The position numbers were made by a program, and so were the translations under genes. Of a stretch of 8,094 bases of DNA, positions 1 to 6,141 are shown piece by piece; position 1 is the stretch's first letter, and every line of letters starts with the position of its first letter. The DNA is taken from positions 1 through 8,094 of the forward strand of contig JBMNSJ010000063.1 of the NCBI GenBank assembly GCA_050945135.1, given 5' to 3'. The DNA is from WRIS01 sp050945135. Its GTDB lineage: Bacteria; Actinomycetota; Coriobacteriia; Coriobacteriales; Eggerthellaceae. The notes below the pieces were generated by a model, which did not search any database, was not told the DNA's origin, and saw only the letters and a list, made by a program, of their open reading frames with translations.

Positions 1-120
1 CTTACATTATATCATTACATTACCTTCCTGTACAGATAAAACTCGTGGAATTTGACAAAAAGAAAGGCCTTGCGACCTGGTGAAACAAAACTATTTTTTA
101 TTAGTTAAACTGCGGAACGG

Positions 121-138
121 ACGAGCACGCATGCTCGT
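121..138. repeat. 18-bp palindrome (7-bp arms, 4-base centre)
   Basis: ACGAGCA at 121-127 is the exact reverse complement of TGCTCGT at 132-138, with CGCA between them. No T-run follows, so it is not an intrinsic terminator. It lies about 95 bp upstream of the TATAAT box of the ligase gene. A binding site for a dimeric regulator is possible but unproven. Confidence 0.35.
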
Positions 139-208
139 TGATAGCCCTAGCCTACACCATACCTTGCCCGTCTGTCACGATACGGTTCGCCATCATAACT
201 ATTTTCTC

Positions 209-237
209 CATTTCTGGTTGCCCAGGCAGAGTATAAT
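209..237 (+). promoter_or_regulatory. Possible promoter of the acyl-CoA ligase operon
   Basis: A perfect TATAAT hexamer lies at 232-237, 34 bp before the proposed ATG at 272, giving a leader of roughly 25-30 nt. The -35 region is poor: the sequence around 209-216 (CATTTCTG) has little similarity to TTGACA, and the TTG at 218-220 is too close. Support rests on the -10 box and its position only. Confidence 0.35.
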
Positions 238-271
238 ACTGACAATTGTCCCTACAAAAGAAAGCGTACCA

Positions 272-1909
272 ATGCCCATACCTGACTTTCTTCGACGTAA
301 CGCAAGTGAATTCGGAAGCGACATCGCACTCGTCGAAATTAATCCAGAAATCAAAGAACGCCACCGTGTCACCTGGCGTGACTATAGTCTTACTGAAAGC
401 ACCGAGGCAGAAACCTATCGCCGCGAGATTACCTGGAGCGTTTTTGATGAAAAGGCTAATCGTTTCGCGAATTTGCTCATTAGCCGTGGAGTAAAAAAGG
501 GTGATAAGGTAGCTATCCTTCTCATGAATTGTCTCGAGTGGCTCCCTATCTACTTTGGTGTTTTAAAAAGTGGCGCCACGGTTGTTCCTCTAAACTTCCG
601 CTACACCAGCGAAGAAATATCTTACTGTCTCGAACTTGCAGAAGTTAACGTTCTTATTTTTGGACCAGAGTTTATTGGTCGTATCGAAGAGATTGTTCCT
701 TCCGTTCAGCGCAATCGCCTTCTGTTCTATGTTGGTAGCGATTGCCCTACCTTTGCCGAAGACTACGGCGAGCTCACGGCAAACTGCTCGAGCTCAGATC
801 CCATGATTCCTTTGAGCGAAGAGGAAGATGCTGCGATTTACTTCAGCAGCGGAACAACAGGCTTTCCTAAAGCAATCCTTCACAACCATATGAGTCTTTC
901 TCATTCTGCAAAAACCGAGCAGAATCATCACGGACAAACCCGCGAAGATGTGTTCCTATGCATCCCACCGCTCTATCACACGGGTGCGAAAATGCACTGG
1001 TTTGGGAGCCTGGTCAGCGGGTCTAAAGCGGTACTGCTTCGCGGCGTAACGCCACAATCGATTTTTGATGCGGTCAGCTCTGAACGCTGTACCATTGTTT
1101 GGCTGCTTGTTCCATGGGCGCAAGACATTTTACTTGCTATCGAAAACGGTACGCTTGTGCTTGACGATTACACCCTTGACCAGTGGCGCCTTATGCATAT
1201 CGGTGCGCAACCGGTTCCAAAGAGTCTCATCAAAAAATGGAAGGGAATTTTCCCTCATCACGCCTACGACACCAACTATGGCTTGTCCGAATCGATTGGA
1301 CCAGGCTGCGTGCACTTGGGTCTAGAAAATATCGAGCATGTGGGCGCAATTGGAATTGCTGGCTATGGCTGGGAAACAAAGATTGTTGACGAGGAGAGAA
1401 ACATTGTCGAACAGGGCGAAGTGGGAGAACTCTGCGTTCGCGGTCCTGGTCTCATGACTTGTTATTACCGAAACCCCGAAGCAACGAATGAAGTAATGCT
1501 TGATGGCTGGCTTCTGACAGGTGACATGGCCAGACAAGATGAGAACGGTCTTTACTGGCTAGTTGATCGCAAAAAAGATGTTGTCATTTCTGGTGGCGAG
1601 AATATTTATCCCGTGCAGATCGAAGACTTCCTCTCAACACATCCTGGCATTAAGGACGTGGCCGTTATTGGTCTTCCCGATGATCGTTTGGGTGAAATCG
1701 CTACCGCTATTATCGAACTTAAACCAGAAGCATCTGATGTTACTGAAGAGGATATCGAAGAATTCTGCCTTGGACTTCCCCGCTATAAGCGTCCACGTCG
1801 AATTATCTTGGCGCCTGTACCGCGTAACCCAACGGGAAAAATCGAGAAGCCTGTTTTGCGCCAGCGCTATGGCGTGGAGTGTCTCGTCGACCAGGAAAGT
1901 AAGAACTAG
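272..1909 (+). CDS. AMP-forming acyl-CoA synthetase (fatty acid/aryl acid-CoA ligase type)
   Basis: This is a class I adenylate-forming enzyme of 545 aa, the usual length. Such enzymes activate a carboxylic acid with ATP to an acyl-AMP and transfer it to coenzyme A in the cytoplasm. The core motifs are visible: P-loop SSGTTGFPK (192-200), NYGLSE (335-340), TGD (416-418), hinge region VDRKKD (431-436), GGENIYP (441-447) and C-terminal NPTGKIEK with the likely adenylation lysine K523. The chain is most like FadD/4-coumarate-CoA ligase-type proteins; the substrate cannot be read from the sequence, and fatty, aromatic, bile or carnitine-type acids all remain possible. I chose the ATG at 272 because homology begins there and a TATAAT box sits just upstream. 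An in-frame GTG at 80 would add 64 residues with no domain I recognise. The ribosome site (AAAAGAAAG at 255-263) is weak. A TfoX-C gene follows 27 bp downstream, probably in the same transcript. Confidence 0.9.
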   Translation: MPIPDFLRRNASEFGSDIALVEINPEIKERHRVTWRDYSLTESTEAETYRREITWSVFDEKANRFANLLISRGVKKGDKVAILLMNCLEWLPIYFGVLKSGATVVPLNFRYTSEEISYCLELAEVNVLIFGPEFIGRIEEIVPSVQRNRLLFYVGSDCPTFAEDYGELTANCSSSDPMIPLSEEEDAAIYFSSGTTGFPKAILHNHMSLSHSAKTEQNHHGQTREDVFLCIPPLYHTGAKMHWFGSLVSGSKAVLLRGVTPQSIFDAVSSERCTIVWLLVPWAQDILLAIENGTLVLDDYTLDQWRLMHIGAQPVPKSLIKKWKGIFPHHAYDTNYGLSESIGPGCVHLGLENIEHVGAIGIAGYGWETKIVDEERNIVEQGEVGELCVRGPGLMTCYYRNPEATNEVMLDGWLLTGDMARQDENGLYWLVDRKKDVVISGGENIYPVQIEDFLSTHPGIKDVAVIGLPDDRLGEIATAIIELKPEASDVTEEDIEEFCLGLPRYKRPRRIILAPVPRNPTGKIEKPVLRQRYGVECLVDQESKN

Positions 1910-1936
1910 CCATTCACGTTTGTTCGAGGTGACCAT

Positions 1937-2188
1937 ATGAAGCTTACGGAGTTGCCTAACATTGGACCTGTTATTGCTGAGCAGTTAGTTTCGGTTGGTA
2001 TCGAAACACCACAGGCCCTCGCCGATTGCGGCGCTGAGCAAGCTTGGCTAAAGATTAAGGCAGTCGATTCTTCTGCTTGTGCCAATCGCCTGTATGGACT
2101 TGAGGGTGCAGTCTTAGGAATACCCAAGAAAAAGCTGCCTCCCGAGCGCGTTGAGGAGCTTCGTGCTTTCTACCTTGCTCATAAGTAA
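1937..2188 (+). CDS. TfoX/Sxy C-terminal-domain protein
   Basis: This 83-aa protein matches the stand-alone TfoX C-terminal domain. It opens with a helix-hairpin-helix-like segment (LTELPNIGPVIAEQLVSVGI), continues with a Trp/Lys-rich middle (AWLKIKAVDSSACANRLYGLEGAV), and ends with the PPERVEELRAFY helix common in this family. In Haemophilus and E. coli the full TfoX/Sxy protein is a competence regulator. The isolated C-terminal domain, widespread in Firmicutes and Actinobacteria, has no defined role, so competence should not be assumed. The N-terminal TfoX domain is absent and no sign of truncation is seen. AGG at 1927-1929, in GAGGTGA context, is a good ribosome site 7 nt before the ATG. 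The gene starts 27 bp after the ligase stop and is probably co-transcribed with it. Confidence 0.88.
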   Translation: MKLTELPNIGPVIAEQLVSVGIETPQALADCGAEQAWLKIKAVDSSACANRLYGLEGAVLGIPKKKLPPERVEELRAFYLAHK

Positions 2189-2196
2189 TACTCCTG

Positions 2197-2214
2197 ATAT
2201 CTTCAAAAAGATAT
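2197..2214 (+). terminator. Weak AT-rich hairpin after the TfoX-C gene
   Basis: ATATCTT (2197-2203) pairs with AAGATAT (2208-2214) around a CAAA loop, directly downstream of the stop at 2188. The stem has only one G-C pair and the following bases (TTCTAAAATCC) are not a real U-tract. At best it is an inefficient terminator; it could also be chance in AT-rich spacer. Confidence 0.25.
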
Positions 2215-2227
2215 TTCTAAAATCCTC

Positions 2228-2258
2228 TTGACCCTCCTCTTAGAGGAGGGTGTTTGAT
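2228..2258 (+). promoter_or_regulatory. MerR-type promoter, 19-bp spacer
   Basis: TTGACC (2228-2233) serves as -35 and TTTGAT (2253-2258) as -10, separated by 19 bp instead of the usual 17. Elongated spacers of 19-20 bp with a dyad between the boxes are the hallmark of promoters activated by MerR-family proteins through DNA untwisting. Transcription would start near 2265, leaving about 15 nt of leader that carries the AGGAGG site. The regulator encoded directly downstream is the obvious candidate to act here, which implies autoregulation. Confidence 0.75.
2231..2251. promoter_or_regulatory. MerR operator: perfect 10-bp inverted repeat
   Basis: ACCCTCCTCT (2231-2240) and its exact reverse complement AGAGGAGGGT (2242-2251) flank one central T. 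The dyad fills the space between the -35 and -10 boxes. It resembles the ACC-CTCC...GGAG-GGT operators of BmrR/TipA-like MerR regulators. No T-run follows, so it is not a terminator for the gene before it. Confidence 0.8.
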
Positions 2259-2279
2259 GCGATATGGAAGGAGGTGTGC

Positions 2280-3086
2280 ATGTTCTATATCGGCGAGTTC
2301 TCACAAATGAGCAAGACGACAATCAAGACGCTCCATTACTATGATCGTATCGGTTTGCTCCGCCCTGAAAAAGTTGACGCAGCAAGTGGCTACCGAATGT
2401 ATTCCACCCAGCAGCTCATTACGATTCACCGCATCCAATCGCTGCAGCAGACTGGACTTTCGATCAACGAGATCCTAGCTGTGTTCGATGAGGGCGATAT
2501 CGAATCCATCCTTGAACAAAGAAAAGCCGATATCGAGAACGAAGTCCGCGAAGGACAAGAACAACTGACCCGTATCGCATTCATTCAGCAGAATATCAAA
2601 GAGGAGAATCGTATGAATTACGAAGTAAACATTAAGGATATCCCTTCACTCACCGTCTACACGAAGCGTGTAACCGCACCAAACTTTGCTGCATACAACG
2701 AGATCATACCCGCCATCGGACGAACTGTAGCAGAAGCGAACCCCGGTCTGGAATGCGCCAAGCCAGAATACTGTTTCATCTGCTATCTTGATGATGAGTA
2801 TCGAGAGATTGACATCAATATTGAATACAATGAAGCAGTCACGAAAAAAGGTAACGAAGTCGACGGCATCTATTTCCGCGATATCGATGCCGTAACCGTG
2901 GCCTCCATTTTGCATCAAGGTTCCTACCAGAACATGCCCCAGGCATACGCATTCATTATGGACTGGGTCGAGAAGAATGGATATAAAGTCGCTGAGAGAC
3001 CCCGTGAGAGTTACATTGATGGCATCTGGAACCAGTCAGACGAGAGCAAGTGGCTGACCGAAATTCAGGTTCCCCTCACGCGATAA
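2280..3086 (+). CDS. MerR-family regulator with GyrI-like effector-binding domain
   Basis: A 268-aa transcription factor of the BmrR/TipA type. Residues 1-70 form the winged helix-turn-helix: FYIGEFSQMSKTTIKTLHYY, then DRIGLLRP and SGYRMYS are the diagnostic MerR signatures. A helical linker (about 75-115, rich in Glu, Gln and Arg) is the dimerisation coiled coil. From about residue 120 (MNYEVNIKDIPSLTVYTKRV) to the end lies a GyrI/AraC-E-like effector domain, which in relatives binds amphipathic drugs or other small hydrophobic molecules. Proteins of this family twist overlong promoters into an active form on ligand binding. The ATG at 2280 is chosen because a near-perfect AGGAGG (2269-2274) lies 5 nt before it; an ATG at 2250 would place the start inside the operator. 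A membrane-protein gene follows after 23 bp and is a likely co-regulated partner. Confidence 0.93.
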   Translation: MFYIGEFSQMSKTTIKTLHYYDRIGLLRPEKVDAASGYRMYSTQQLITIHRIQSLQQTGLSINEILAVFDEGDIESILEQRKADIENEVREGQEQLTRIAFIQQNIKEENRMNYEVNIKDIPSLTVYTKRVTAPNFAAYNEIIPAIGRTVAEANPGLECAKPEYCFICYLDDEYREIDINIEYNEAVTKKGNEVDGIYFRDIDAVTVASILHQGSYQNMPQAYAFIMDWVEKNGYKVAERPRESYIDGIWNQSDESKWLTEIQVPLTR

Positions 3087-3109
3087 GATTTAGAAGAATA
3101 GGCGGATAT

Positions 3110-3445
3110 ATGGACATCGTCTTCAATGTAATGGTTGCGGCATCGGCTGGGATAGCTGCCGGATTCATCTTTGGTGGAATCAAGATGCTGGCAAAGCCCT
3201 CTTACAGCGATGAACAGGTTGAACGTGTCAGTGTGGTTAGCAAAAAGCTGGCAAACCTTGTTAAGTACATTACCTTCTTTGTGCTGGCGCAGGGTTTACT
3301 ATGGTGCATCTATTACTTGCTTCTTGGTGCGCTTGATGCGACTCAAGTCGATTACGCAACTGGTATGTCGCAGCTTATCGTATCTGTTTTGACGATTGTC
3401 TCAATCATATTCGCCTTCTTCGAGTTCTTACGGCGAAAAGCCTAA
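3110..3445 (+). CDS. Small three-helix membrane protein, co-transcribed with MerR
   Basis: I do not recognise the family. From the ATG at 3110 the protein is 111 aa with three hydrophobic stretches long enough to span the membrane: about 4-27, 53-74 and 87-106. The first loop (28-52; SYSDEQVERVSVVSKKLAN) is polar and the C-terminus (FLRRKA) is basic, which suggests a cytoplasmic tail. An in-frame ATG at 3050 lies inside the regulator gene and would add only polar residues, so it is disfavoured. The GGCGG site (3101-3105) is modest. The gene starts 23 bp after the regulator's stop with no terminator between, so it is probably transcribed from the MerR promoter. Its stop codon overlaps the stop of the convergent ferredoxin gene. 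A role in handling the ligand sensed by the regulator is inference; no transporter signature is visible. Confidence 0.75.
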   Translation: MDIVFNVMVAASAGIAAGFIFGGIKMLAKPSYSDEQVERVSVVSKKLANLVKYITFFVLAQGLLWCIYYLLLGALDATQVDYATGMSQLIVSVLTIVSIIFAFFEFLRRKA

Positions 3446-4353
3446 TCGTCCTCGCGTAAGTATCGATAAACCCCTTTCCAGACCAGCTTGTTGGTCTGCG
3501 CAAGGGCGCTATCTATATCAGCCTGCTCACGTCCTTTGAGCGCATTAAGCGAGAAGCCTTCCTTTATTGCAATGAACTTCGCAAAGCCTGGCTTGAGGGC
3601 TTGATGCGGACAACCGTAAATACAGCGGAGGCAGAGCACGCAAGAAGAGCCAAAGCGTAAGCCTTCTTGAGTCTGCTCGATATTATTCCGCGGGCAGTTA
3701 CGTGAACACCAACCGCAAAGAGTGCATGCTTCAGTAGGCGTAATCTTTTCTCCAAATCGAATTTGCCCCATTTTTCCTTTTTCAAGTATCGCAATCTTTG
3801 AAAAAATACGATCTCCCAGGGGCGCGTGCAGACGCTTTTCATTGCCCGCCAGAAGGTCGGTTGCAATGTTTTTACACGTAGCCGGAAGTCTTTGGAGTAA
3901 GGCAACAGCTGCGTCTTCGGGCGTCGGCACAATCCAATTTGAGGGCATAGGAATCATGTCTTCAAAAACAATACGATATCTCTTTGCCTCAAGCTGCCTA
4001 CATACTTCAAATCGACTTGCGCGGTTAGGAAACATCTCACCTGCCCCAGATGTGGCGATTACGGCAATGTTCTTTCCCTTTCCCTCGGGCATCTGGGCAA
4101 GAAACTCATAAACGGGTGTCGGTGCATCAAATGCATGCACGGGATACATGATAACCAGAAGATCCTCATCAAAAGCGTTTCCTTTGCAGCCTCCCACCCG
4201 AAGCTCATCGCAGATCACAGAACAACCTCGCGCTGCAAGAGAAGCACTGAGAGCCTTGACGCACAGCGCCGTACAGCCAGTTCCCGAAAAGAAGACAACG
4301 CGAACCTTGAAATTCGTTTTTTGGCCGATCGTTATATCTTCACTTTGTCTCAT
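3442..4353 (-). CDS. EFR1-type flavodoxin/ferredoxin fusion protein
   Basis: This 303-aa protein joins a flavodoxin-like domain to a di-cluster ferredoxin. Near the N-terminus VVFFSGTGCTAL (19-30) is the FMN phosphate-binding loop, with Cys where Asn is usual (GTGNT to GTGCT). MYPVHAFDAPTPVYEFL (69-85) and VIATSGAGEMFPN (98-110) fit later flavin-contacting strands. Two CxxCxxCxxxCP motifs bind [4Fe-4S] clusters: Cys 210, 213, 216, 220 and Cys 238, 241, 244, 248. Such EFR1-family proteins are common in strict anaerobes and are assumed to shuttle electrons in the cytoplasm; the partner is unknown. The ATG shares the ATGA with the stop of the upstream methyltransferase, and GAAGG lies 7 nt before it, so translation is probably coupled. 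The stop overlaps the membrane-protein stop on the other strand by 3 bases. Confidence 0.9.
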   Translation of the reverse strand: MRQSEDITIGQKTNFKVRVVFFSGTGCTALCVKALSASLAARGCSVICDELRVGGCKGNAFDEDLLVIMYPVHAFDAPTPVYEFLAQMPEGKGKNIAVIATSGAGEMFPNRASRFEVCRQLEAKRYRIVFEDMIPMPSNWIVPTPEDAAVALLQRLPATCKNIATDLLAGNEKRLHAPLGDRIFSKIAILEKGKMGQIRFGEKITPTEACTLCGWCSRNCPRNNIEQTQEGLRFGSSCVLCLRCIYGCPHQALKPGFAKFIAIKEGFSLNALKGREQADIDSALAQTNKLVWKGVYRYLREDD

Positions 4354-5192
4354 AAAGCACCTTCATTATGGGGCTTACGTGCGACAACACAGATCGTAGA
4401 GCTTTCGTTGCCTTGACCACCAGCTATGTCTGAATAAAACTCCAGGTCAGCAAAACCCGCTGACCCCAACTCCTCGGTCAGTTCTTCCTTCGAAAAGGCA
4501 TGATTCCAAAGGTTATAAGTTCGACAGTCTTCCTTAGTGACAATCACATACTGTTCGAGAAAATAATCATCCTCGTAACGCTTGTCCTTTTTGATACAAA
4601 GATAGGGCTTCTCGCTCCAGAAGCCGCCGTCTTCAAAAGTGGTTTTGATCCCATCAATCCAATTCGCGTATTGCTCAAGTGAGAAAACATCCATGACAAA
4701 AGTACCACCTGGCTTGAGAGCCGTATATATCTTCTCAAGCAAGATCTGCTGCGACTCAATATCCAGCACTCCAAAATCACAATAAATTAAGGTCACAACA
4801 TCAAACTGATTTTGATAGTCCATTTCGAGATAGTTTTTGCACTCGTAGGCAATATCAAGCCCCTTTAAGGCAGCAGATTCTTTGGCGTAGGCAATCGAGC
4901 GCCGAGAGATATCGATCCCGTTTACCTTGCCGCCTTTTTCTGCAAACAATTCTGCATAAATACCTGGTCCACAACCAAGATCTAGGAGACTGTCTCCCTC
5001 CGAGAAGAAAGTTGCTATCCAATCTGCAGACCGAATCACCCCTGCGTGATTACGTGTTGCGCCGTCACTTGTTGCAGAAAGGTGATTGGCAAGCATGCTT
5101 TTTGAGATATGATCGTCGTCCCAAAAGGCTATCTTGGATGGCTCGTAGAGTTTTGGGTCTGATTTTAGGGCATCCAGGATGGTGCTATACAT
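4350..5192 (-). CDS. Class I SAM-dependent methyltransferase
   Basis: A 280-aa Rossmann-fold methyltransferase. Motif I is LLDLGCGPG (69-77), the acidic ribose-binding strand is VNGIDIS (90-96), the next strand is FDVVTLIYCDFGVL (130-143), and LKPGGTFVMDVF (159-170) is the post-III motif. The region after about 170 holds a Tyr/Trp-rich substrate-side segment (WSEKPYLCIKKDKRYEDDYF) seen in small-molecule methyltransferases of anaerobes; the substrate cannot be named. I place the start at the ATG complementary to 5190-5192 because AAAGGAA lies just upstream; an earlier start at 5222 would add 10 residues with no ribosome site. The TGA overlaps the ATG of the flavodoxin/ferredoxin gene, so the two are made together. 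The 94-bp gap to the divergent repair gene must hold promoters for both directions. Confidence 0.9.
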   Translation of the reverse strand: MYSTILDALKSDPKLYEPSKIAFWDDDHISKSMLANHLSATSDGATRNHAGVIRSADWIATFFSEGDSLLDLGCGPGIYAELFAEKGGKVNGIDISRRSIAYAKESAALKGLDIAYECKNYLEMDYQNQFDVVTLIYCDFGVLDIESQQILLEKIYTALKPGGTFVMDVFSLEQYANWIDGIKTTFEDGGFWSEKPYLCIKKDKRYEDDYFLEQYVIVTKEDCRTYNLWNHAFSKEELTEELGSAGFADLEFYSDIAGGQGNESSTICVVARKPHNEGAL

Positions 5193-5286
5193 GTAAGCTT
5201 CCTTTCTGACGACTCCAGGCAAGCGATGTTAGAATACCCATACTACCCAAAGTAATAAGCTTTCATTGCGAGATATGAGGTTAATT
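5193..5286. promoter_or_regulatory. Divergent intergenic region with candidate promoters
   Basis: This spacer separates the methyltransferase (leftward) from the repair gene (rightward). Rightward, TTAGAA (5229-5234) and TAATAA (5253-5258) are 18 bp apart and would start transcription near 5265. Leftward, TTATTA and TATTCT on the minus strand are 16 bp apart in the same stretch, so the two promoters would overlap face to face. Both are only partial matches to consensus. A short direct repeat TACCC-ATAC-TACCC sits between the rightward boxes. The ribosome sites (GAGG at 5277-5280; AAAGGAA on the minus strand) are clear. Confidence 0.35.
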
Positions 5287-6087
5287 ATGGATTCTCAAGT
5301 CGAACACATCATGCAAGAGCTGGAATCCCTCGGTACCGAGCGCACAAAGAAAAGCTACCTCTCCCGTGGGGTGCGCGAACCGCTTTTTGGTGTAGCCACC
5401 GGTGCTATGAAGTCGCTTCTCAAAGAGACCGGTCTACATCAAGATTTGTCTGATTTGCTTTATGAAACAGGAAACTTTGATGCCATGTATTTCGCGGGAA
5501 TGATTGCCGAGCCGGAAAAGATGACGGCAGCCGATTTTAATCGCTGGATGGATGGCGCTTATACCGAACTGATTGCTAGTGGCATTGTTGCAGTAACTCT
5601 CGCGGAATCTCCCTTGGCACAAGAGATTGCTGCGACATGGATTGAGGATGAACGAGCGTTATTCGAAGTAGCTGGTTGGAGCTGCTATGAGTGGCTTCTT
5701 GGTTATCTTCCTGACGAAAAGATTGACAAAGCCAAAATCTCTGAGCTTCTCAATAAAATCTCTGACGCGATTCACATCGAGCCCGATAATGTAAAACTAG
5801 CAATGATTAATTTTGTCATTGCGGTAGGCGTATCATATCTTCCACTCCATAACGAGGCTCTCATCACAGCAAACATAATTGAAGGTCAAACTGTCGATAA
5901 GAAGGGCAAACAGATAAAAGCTCCTTCCGCGCTTTCAGCGATTAATAATGCGATAGAAAAAAAATCGACTTGGCTTCAAGCGTCGTGCAGTTCGCTGCTA
6001 GCTCCGTGCTTCTACCTGGGTAAGATGTTCAGAGCCCGGGTGGCGTGTTTCGTGTTGGTTGATTTTTTCAACCAAAATCAACTGTAA
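5287..6087 (+). CDS. AlkD-like DNA alkylation repair protein, frame-disrupted C-terminus
   Basis: The protein belongs to the HEAT-like-repeat DNA alkylation repair family (AlkD/AlkC type), which removes alkylated bases. Family landmarks are the N-terminal HIMQELESLGTERTKKSYLS, the middle MTAADFNRWMDGAY, AESPLAQEIAATWIEDE and AGWSCYEWLL, and the late INFVIAVGVSYLPL helix. The ATG at 5287 is chosen because GAGG lies 6 nt upstream (5277-5280); a TTG at 5266 and an ATG at 5275 are also in frame. The reading as it stands runs to 6087, but its last 41 residues after IEKK look like no homolog. One base fewer in the A8 run at 5957-5964 gives the ending AIEKNRLGFKRRAVRC with a stop at 5999-6001, which matches the basic VRC/ARC terminus typical of the family. 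The intended gene is therefore most likely 5287-6001. The usual VDMGDTACKVP region is diverged (VDKKGKQIKAP). Confidence 0.85.
   Translation: MDSQVEHIMQELESLGTERTKKSYLSRGVREPLFGVATGAMKSLLKETGLHQDLSDLLYETGNFDAMYFAGMIAEPEKMTAADFNRWMDGAYTELIASGIVAVTLAESPLAQEIAATWIEDERALFEVAGWSCYEWLLGYLPDEKIDKAKISELLNKISDAIHIEPDNVKLAMINFVIAVGVSYLPLHNEALITANIIEGQTVDKKGKQIKAPSALSAINNAIEKKSTWLQASCSSLLAPCFYLGKMFRARVACFVLVDFFNQNQL
5957..5964 (+). other. A8 homopolymer, frameshift site in the repair gene
   Basis: Eight consecutive A residues follow GATAG. In the frame used upstream they read GAA AAA AAA TCG, leading away from the conserved end. With seven A residues the frame becomes AAT CGA CTT GGC and yields RLGFKRRAVRC followed at once by TAG (5999-6001). 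A sequencing or assembly error, a true mutation, phase variation or transcriptional slippage would all look the same here. Confidence 0.8.
6014..6041 (+). terminator. Possible weak terminator hairpin after the repair gene
   Basis: ACCTGGG (6014-6020) can pair with CCCGGGT (6035-6041), using one G-U pair, around a 14-nt loop. It lies 12 bp after the corrected stop at 6001. The loop is long and only TTT follows a few bases later, so termination is doubtful. Confidence 0.2.
6055..6082 (+). promoter_or_regulatory. Two mutually exclusive hairpins upstream of the XRE gene
   Basis: Hairpin A pairs TTGGTTGA (6055-6062) with TCAACCAA (6068-6075) over a five-T loop. Hairpin B pairs GTTGATTTT (6058-6066) with AAAATCAAC (6074-6082) over a 7-nt loop; both are perfect. 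They share bases, so only one can form in RNA. No U-tract follows either. As DNA the same stretch may be an operator for the XRE protein encoded 60 bp downstream. Function is inferred from position only. Confidence 0.4.
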
Positions 6088-6141
6088 ATCCATTGTAATT
6101 CCCTCCTCTCCCACGTAGAGTTATTGCGAGAGGTGATCAAC

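Larger units (their letters stand above)
1..271. other. Upstream region without a supported gene
   Basis: An open frame continues upstream of the acyl-CoA ligase as far as a GTG at 80. The 64 residues it would add are rich in His, Leu and Arg and show no domain I recognise; class I adenylate-forming enzymes normally begin near the MPIPDFLRRN-like segment encoded from 272. I therefore read this stretch as non-coding. It contains a TTGACA hexamer at 52-57 with no -10 box at a suitable distance, a perfect 7-bp hairpin at 121-138, and a TATAAT hexamer at 232-237 close to the ligase start. Confidence 0.55.

Noticed and set aside
52..57. TTGACA hexamer as a -35 box
   Set aside because: No acceptable -10 hexamer is found 16-19 bp downstream.
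1065..1940. Several overlapping open frames on both strands within the acyl-CoA ligase
   Set aside because: They are shadows of the ligase: no ribosome sites, no recognisable domains, low-complexity or Cys/Arg-rich translations.
2231..2251. Perfect GC-rich inverted repeat read as a terminator of the TfoX-C gene
   Set aside because: No T-run follows and the repeat sits precisely between -35 and -10 elements before a MerR gene, so an operator explains it better.
3722..4416. Rightward open frames inside the ferredoxin-protein gene
   Set aside because: They lie antisense to clear CxxCxxCxxxCP and flavodoxin motifs and have no domain signature.
6035..6060. GGGTGGCG segment as a T-box antiterminator
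   Set aside because: The required TGGNACCGCG core is absent and the downstream gene is a regulator, not an aminoacyl-tRNA synthetase or amino acid gene.
6055..6075. Hairpin with internal T-run as an intrinsic terminator
   Set aside because: The T residues form the loop, and the bases after the stem are AAAATC, so there is no U-tract.
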